A stretch of 64,000 nucleotides of DNA from contig NZ_JARDJI010000013.1 of NCBI RefSeq assembly GCF_039907765.1, forward strand, positions 73,634 to 137,633. Direction: 5' to 3'. The DNA is from Aminobacter sp039907765. Its GTDB lineage: Bacteria; Pseudomonadota; Alphaproteobacteria; Rhizobiales; Rhizobiaceae. The number at the start of each line of letters is the position of its first letter. Position 1 is the first letter of the stretch. This document shows, one piece after another, positions 60,595-64,000 of the stretch. Below the pieces are notes generated by a model, which did not search any database, was not told the origin of the DNA, and saw only the letters and a program-made list of their open reading frames with translations. The position numbers were made by a program, and so were the translations under genes.

Positions 60595-61350
60595 CTAGGA
60601 ATACAGCAGGCGCCCGCTCTTGGCGCCGACCCGCACCGCCGTCAGCCTGCCGGTCTTGAAGGCAGCGGTGTCGATGTCCAGCCGGCGCCCGTCGAGGCGA
60701 GGGCGCTCGACCGGCGTATGGCCGTGGATCACCCAGCGGTCGAGGCGCCGCGATGCTTCGAAAAAGTCACCTCGGATGTAGAGCAGGTCAGTGTCTTCCT
60801 GCTCCAGCAACGGCACGCCCGGCCGGATTCCCGCATGCACGAAGACGAAGCGGTCCGAATAGGCGAGGATCGGCAGCGAGCGTATGAATTCGACGTGCTC
60901 GCGCGGGAAGTTGGCGCGGATGTAGCCGTCGAGCCTGGTGCTGTTTCCGTAGATCTCGGCGAGATGCTCGGCGTCGATATCGTAGGAAAACAGCGTGCTG
61001 CGCGCCCCGGTGGCCAGCCATGCGTCGAGCGACATCCTGCCGTCAAGGTAGTCGAGCGTCTGGGTCTCGTGATTGCCGACCAGGCAGATGCGCTCGAAGC
61101 CGTCCGGCGGCGCAGCGAGCAGATGATCCAGGACCTTCGCCGAGTCGGGTCCGCGATCGACATAGTCGCCGAGCATGATGATGAGCTTCCGCCCAGGCAA
61201 CCGTGCCGCGTCGGCGACGATCTTTTCCTCCAGCGAGCACAGTTCGCGGTAGCAGCCATGCACGTCGCCCACTGCGTAGACGACGGTGTCGGCGAGGTTC
61301 AACCGGAGGCGCTCGCGTTGCCCTAGCCGGTCGGGTGTTCGGAATTTCAA
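60595..61350 (-). CDS. PPP-family metallophosphoesterase
   Basis: A 251-residue phosphatase of the bacterial Ser/Thr-phosphatase-like (PPP) family. The two-metal motifs are complete: VYAVGDVHGCYREL, MLGDYVDRGPDS, LVGNHE and, later, FVHAG and IHGHTPVE. Substrates in this group range from phosphoproteins to diadenosine polyphosphates. The gene is divergent from minC. The 209 bp between it and fdh hold nothing I recognise. Confidence 0.88.
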   Translation of the reverse strand: MKFRTPDRLGQRERLRLNLADTVVYAVGDVHGCYRELCSLEEKIVADAARLPGRKLIIMLGDYVDRGPDSAKVLDHLLAAPPDGFERICLVGNHETQTLDYLDGRMSLDAWLATGARSTLFSYDIDAEHLAEIYGNSTRLDGYIRANFPREHVEFIRSLPILAYSDRFVFVHAGIRPGVPLLEQEDTDLLYIRGDFFEASRRLDRWVIHGHTPVERPRLDGRRLDIDTAAFKTGRLTAVRVGAKSGRLLYS

Positions 61351-61746
61351 CAGACTGTCGACCTTGTTCGAGCGTTGTCGGTTGCCGCAAGTCTATCGCC
61401 CGTCATGCTCCCGATGGCAATCTCTGCCGCGAAACAGCAGGGCGCTGCAGGCATGTTCGCCGCCGGTCATCCTCCCAAAACATGCGGAGCTCCGTTACGA
61501 CAACGGCGAAACACGCCGCATGACGACGAAAGCGAAGCGCCAAACTGAGCGACTCAGCTATGCTGACAGGCAGCTAAACCTGAGGGAGCCGAAGCTCCCG
61601 ACCGATACAATCTTGCGATGCAGGCCTCCCCGTAGAAAGCGGTTCCATCCGATCAAATCGTGTTTCCAACGTCACGCCGGGGTGCTGCGTTAACCATTGG
61701 TTAACCATCAGTCCATAGGCATCGAAGCAACGGAAAATTAACCAAG
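61351..61746. promoter_or_regulatory. 396-bp divergent region between the phosphatase gene and minC
   Basis: No gene is evident. The minC-proximal 60 bp are AT-rich and carry a CtrA-type box (61690-61705) and a second TTAACC half-site at ~61738. The rest shows no clear repeat or RNA structure. Confidence 0.5.
61690..61705 (+). promoter_or_regulatory. CtrA-type binding site upstream of minC
   Basis: TTAACCATTGGTTAAC matches the full CtrA consensus TTAA-N7-TTAAC and is also a perfect 15-bp palindrome. It lies 42 bp before minC. CtrA control of the Min system is known in Sinorhizobium, so cell-cycle regulation is likely. Confidence 0.75.
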
Positions 61747-62481
61747 ATGACCAGAGTGCTAACAGACACGCGTCCGATCCGCCTCAAGGGCCGCTCCTTC
61801 CTGGCGCTTACGCTCTCGCCGGATCTGCCCTTCGACGAATGGCTCGATCGGCTCGATGACCTGTCGGGGCGTTCTGCGGGCTTTTTCCTCGGGCGCCCCA
61901 TCGTTCTCGATGTCGAGAACCTCGATATCACCCGGTCGCAGCTGGCGGACCTCATCAGCGCGCTCGCCCAGCGCAACGTCTGGATCATGGGAATCGAGGG
62001 CGCTCGTCCCTCGCTGCTGGGCCCAGGCATGCCCCCTGCCATGAAGGGTGGCAGGCCGGCTCCCGATTTCGAGGCACCGGCGACCGAAACCAACGGGCCG
62101 GGCACATCCCTGGCGCCTGCGCTGCCGGTAGAGACCCTGATGGTCCGCCCGGTACAATCGATCATCATCCATGAGCCGGTGCGGTCCGGCCAGTCGGTCG
62201 TCTTTCCGGAAGGCGACATCACCGTTCTCGGGTCGGTCGCCTCGGGCGCGGAAGTCGTCGCCGGCGGATCGATCCATGTCTACGGGGCACTGAGGGGGCG
62301 GGCCTTGGCGGGCTCGGTCGGCAATGCATCGGCCCGGATCTTCTGCCGGAAGCTGGAAGCGGAACTGCTGGCGATCGACGGCCTCTACATGACCGCCGAG
62401 CACATGGACCGCAAGCTTCGCGGTCAAGCCGTCCAGTTCTGGCTCGATGGCGATGCGATCATGGCAGAACTTCTAAACTGA
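61747..62481 (+). CDS. minC: Septum site-determining protein MinC
   Basis: A 244-residue inhibitor of FtsZ assembly. The N-terminal domain (~5-95; IRLKGRSFLALTLSPDLPFD, LDVENLDITRSQLADLISAL) disrupts FtsZ polymers. A Pro/Ala-rich linker (~95-135) follows, then the C-terminal beta-helix (~140-240; GDITVLGSVASGAEVVAGGS, IHVYGALRGRALAG), which dimerises and binds MinD. It is the first gene of minCDE and is preceded by the CtrA-type box. Confidence 0.95.
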   Translation: MTRVLTDTRPIRLKGRSFLALTLSPDLPFDEWLDRLDDLSGRSAGFFLGRPIVLDVENLDITRSQLADLISALAQRNVWIMGIEGARPSLLGPGMPPAMKGGRPAPDFEAPATETNGPGTSLAPALPVETLMVRPVQSIIIHEPVRSGQSVVFPEGDITVLGSVASGAEVVAGGSIHVYGALRGRALAGSVGNASARIFCRKLEAELLAIDGLYMTAEHMDRKLRGQAVQFWLDGDAIMAELLN

Positions 62482-62513
62482 AACGGCGGCAGACCGGAGG
62501 ACAGGAGAGCGAG

Positions 62514-63332
62514 ATGGCGAAAGTAATCGTGGTTACATCGGGCAAAGGCGGCGTAGGCAAGACGACCTCGACCGCGGCCCTCGGAGCGGCGCTGGCGCAG
62601 CGGAACGAGAAGACCGTCGTCGTCGATTTCGACGTCGGCCTGCGCAATCTCGACCTCGTCATGGGGGCCGAGCGGCGCGTGGTCTATGACCTGATCAACG
62701 TCATCCAGGGCGACGCCAAGCTGCCGCAGGCACTGATCCGCGACAAGCGCCTGGATACGCTGCACCTCCTGCCGGCATCGCAGACTCGAGACAAGGACAA
62801 CCTGACGCCGGAAGGCGTCGAGCGGGTGATCGGCGAACTCAAGCAGTCCTTCGACTGGATCATCTGCGACAGCCCGGCCGGTATAGAGCGCGGCGCAACC
62901 CTGGCGATGCGCCATGCCGACATCGCGGTCGTCGTCACCAATCCGGAAGTCTCGTCGGTACGTGACTCCGATCGCATCATCGGCCTTCTCGATTCCAAGA
63001 CCGAACGGGCAGAGCGCGGCGAGCGGGTGGAGAAGCATCTCCTGCTCACGCGTTACGATGCCAACCGCGCCGAGCGCGGCGACATGCTGAAGGTCGACGA
63101 TGTCCTCGAAATCCTGTCGATCCCGCTGCTCGGCATCATTCCGGAAAGCATGGATGTGCTGCGCGCCTCCAACCTGGGCGCACCGGTAACGCTTGCTGAC
63201 AACCGCAGCGCGCCGGCTCTCGCCTATCTCGACGCGGCACGCCGGCTTGCCGGCGAATCGCTGCCGGTAACCATTCCGGGCGAGAAGCGCGGCCTGCTCA
63301 GCAAGATTTTCGGGCGGAGGGCGGCGGCATGA
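62514..63332 (+). CDS. minD: Septum site-determining ATPase MinD
   Basis: A 272-residue deviant-Walker ATPase. KVIVVTSGKGGVGKTTSTAA has the signature Lys (11) and P-loop Lys; DFDVGLRNLDLVMG, DWIICDSPAGIERGA (switch/Walker B) and TNPEVSSVRDSDRIIG follow. The C-terminal amphipathic helix GLLSKIFGRR targets it to the membrane. It has a good GGAGGACAGGAG leader and overlaps minE by 4 bases. It oscillates with MinE and carries MinC. Confidence 0.97.
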   Translation: MAKVIVVTSGKGGVGKTTSTAALGAALAQRNEKTVVVDFDVGLRNLDLVMGAERRVVYDLINVIQGDAKLPQALIRDKRLDTLHLLPASQTRDKDNLTPEGVERVIGELKQSFDWIICDSPAGIERGATLAMRHADIAVVVTNPEVSSVRDSDRIIGLLDSKTERAERGERVEKHLLLTRYDANRAERGDMLKVDDVLEILSIPLLGIIPESMDVLRASNLGAPVTLADNRSAPALAYLDAARRLAGESLPVTIPGEKRGLLSKIFGRRAAA

Positions 63333-63652
63333 GCATCTTCAATTTCTTCAACAAGAAGAGTTCGGCGCCGACCGCACGCGAGCGGCTGCAGGTGCTGCTT
63401 GCGCACGAGCGGGCGAGCGAGGGGCACTCGGACCTGGTGGCGGTCCTGCGGGAGGAGATCCTCGCTGTCATCGCCAAGCACGTCCAGATCGACCGCGACA
63501 AGGTCAACGTGAAAATGGACCGCGGCGAAAAGGTCTCCACGCTCGAAGTCGACATCGAGATCCCGCTCAACGCGCGCGTCCGCGCAGCTGATGGCACTCG
63601 AAGCGGCCGCAGCGCCGCTGCCGCCGGGGCGAGCCAAAGGAGGACAGCATGA
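63329..63652 (+). CDS. minE: Cell division topological specificity factor MinE
   Basis: A 107-residue regulator of MinD ATPase. The membrane-binding start SIFNFFNKKSSAP, the anti-MinCD helix (TARERLQVLLAHERA) and the dimerisation domain (LVAVLREEILAVIAKHVQID, VSTLEVDIEIPL) are all present. The C-terminal ~20 residues (GRSAAAAGASQRRTA) extend beyond E. coli MinE. It overlaps minD (ATGA) upstream and a 56-codon gene downstream (ATGA). Confidence 0.95.
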   Translation: MSIFNFFNKKSSAPTARERLQVLLAHERASEGHSDLVAVLREEILAVIAKHVQIDRDKVNVKMDRGEKVSTLEVDIEIPLNARVRAADGTRSGRSAAAAGASQRRTA

Positions 63653-63819
63653 CCCGAGCGGAGCTGCTTGCGAGGCTTCAGGAACTGCAGCAGATGCCCA
63701 AGTTCCAGAACCGTGACATCTGCACGATCAGTGCCGTGCTGTCCAAGGAGGCGCTGAGCAAGCACGTCGAGGTCTGTGAATCGGCCGTTGGCGCGCCGGG
63801 CCGGACGGACGGGCGATAA
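63649..63819 (+). CDS. Small protein translationally coupled to minE
   Basis: A 56-codon reading frame whose ATG overlaps the minE stop (ATGA), with AAAGGAGG about 6 bases upstream. It starts MTRAELLARLQELQQMPKFQ and continues NRDICTISAVLSKEALSKHV, with a polar Gly/Arg end. The soluble helical pattern, strong ribosome site and coupling argue for a real gene. I know no function; a role with the Min proteins is a guess from place only. Confidence 0.6.
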   Translation: MTRAELLARLQELQQMPKFQNRDICTISAVLSKEALSKHVEVCESAVGAPGRTDGR

Positions 63820-63926
63820 GCCGAGATCGAACTTGCGGCACCGGGTTCCTGCCCCAATTGCTTCGTGCCGATGCCTTCAACTATCGCCTGGGCCGCAGCG
63901 CGCTGATCGGGCAGAACGCCGATCTA
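63820..63926 (+). pseudogene. Possible truncated coding fragment before the IS element
   Basis: On the plus strand one frame reads GTGFLPQLLRADAFNYRLG then RSALIGQNADL without a stop until the IS border near 63926. A start codon and family are not evident. It may be the remnant of a gene cut by the insertion; a minus-strand frame is also open, so this is tentative. Confidence 0.25.
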
Positions 63927-64000
63927 GAGTCAGTTTCATTTAGTTTGAAGCGTATCCGGCATTGCGGATGTAGTTTGCGCATTCGGTTGGTGTGAAGTTG
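63927..64000 (-). mobile_element. IS630-family element, one end (continues past the right edge)
   Basis: The border follows a TA inside CTAG (63924-63927), the target type of IS630/Tc1 elements. The terminal GAGTCAGTTTCATTTAG would be the inverted repeat. The matching far end lies outside the window. Confidence 0.55.
63940..64000 (-). CDS. IS630-family transposase, C-terminal 19 residues
   Basis: Read on the minus strand the frame ends in FTPTECANYIRNAGYASN and a TAA at 63940-63942. The ECANY...AGY ending is characteristic of IS630-type transposases. The DDE catalytic part lies beyond base 64000, so whether the element is intact is unknown. Confidence 0.6.
   Translation of the reverse strand, partial: NFTPTECANYIRNAGYASN

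Overview
The window is GC-rich, tightly packed DNA from an alphaproteobacterium of the order Rhizobiales, most like the Mesorhizobium/Aminobacter/Phyllobacterium group. I infer this from family resemblance and gene order (an exoX | exoYFQ divergon, exoL-A-M-O-N-P in series, nasST next to narK-nirBD-nasA, minCDE behind a CtrA-type box). No database search was run.

Layout. (1) 1-3941: a LysR regulator divergent from a VanA-type Rieske oxygenase, a flavin/[2Fe-2S] reductase and a HisC-like aminotransferase cut by the left edge. (2) 4011-10261: a minus-strand operon with a FadR-type regulator, a Cys/Met-metabolism PLP enzyme and a complete CUT1 sugar-type ABC transporter. (3) 10468-22245: a plus-strand amino-sugar operon, probably for N-acetylgalactosamine/galactosamine. 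It holds a second CUT1 transporter, a DUF5107-like mutarotase-fold/repeat protein, a regulator with an RpiR-type DNA-binding end and a DeoR-type sensor end, an AgaS isomerase/deaminase fused to a ROK kinase, AgaZ, and an AgaA/NagA deacetylase. (4) 22277-31215: assimilatory nitrate reduction (nasA, nirD, nirB, narK) with its nasS-nasT sensor/antiterminator. The 332-bp nasS-narK gap carries a sigma-54-like promoter, an ANTAR-type hexaloop hairpin and a terminator.

(5) 31296-37996: a DNA-repair block on the minus strand: LigD, Ku, a BRCT-TPR protein, an alpha/beta hydrolase, exonuclease III, and a peptide-deformylase-like protein that has lost two of three metal ligands. (6) 38108-59151: an exopolysaccharide cluster of succinoglycan type: exoY-exoF-exoQ, the small repressor exoX, glycosyltransferases, the exoK glycanase, UDP-glucose dehydrogenase, a flippase, a pyruvyl transferase, then exoL-A-M-O-N-P. 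The UDP-glucose dehydrogenase and two GT4 enzymes suggest a repeat unit that differs from classical succinoglycan and may contain uronic acid. A shared palindrome (TGTTGCG-N-CGCAACA and near variants) lies in both divergent promoter regions of this cluster.

(7) 59180-64000: an NAD formate dehydrogenase, a PPP-family phosphatase, then minC-minD-minE followed by a translationally coupled 56-codon gene. The window ends in the 3' end of an IS630-family element. No tRNA, rRNA or CRISPR array was seen.
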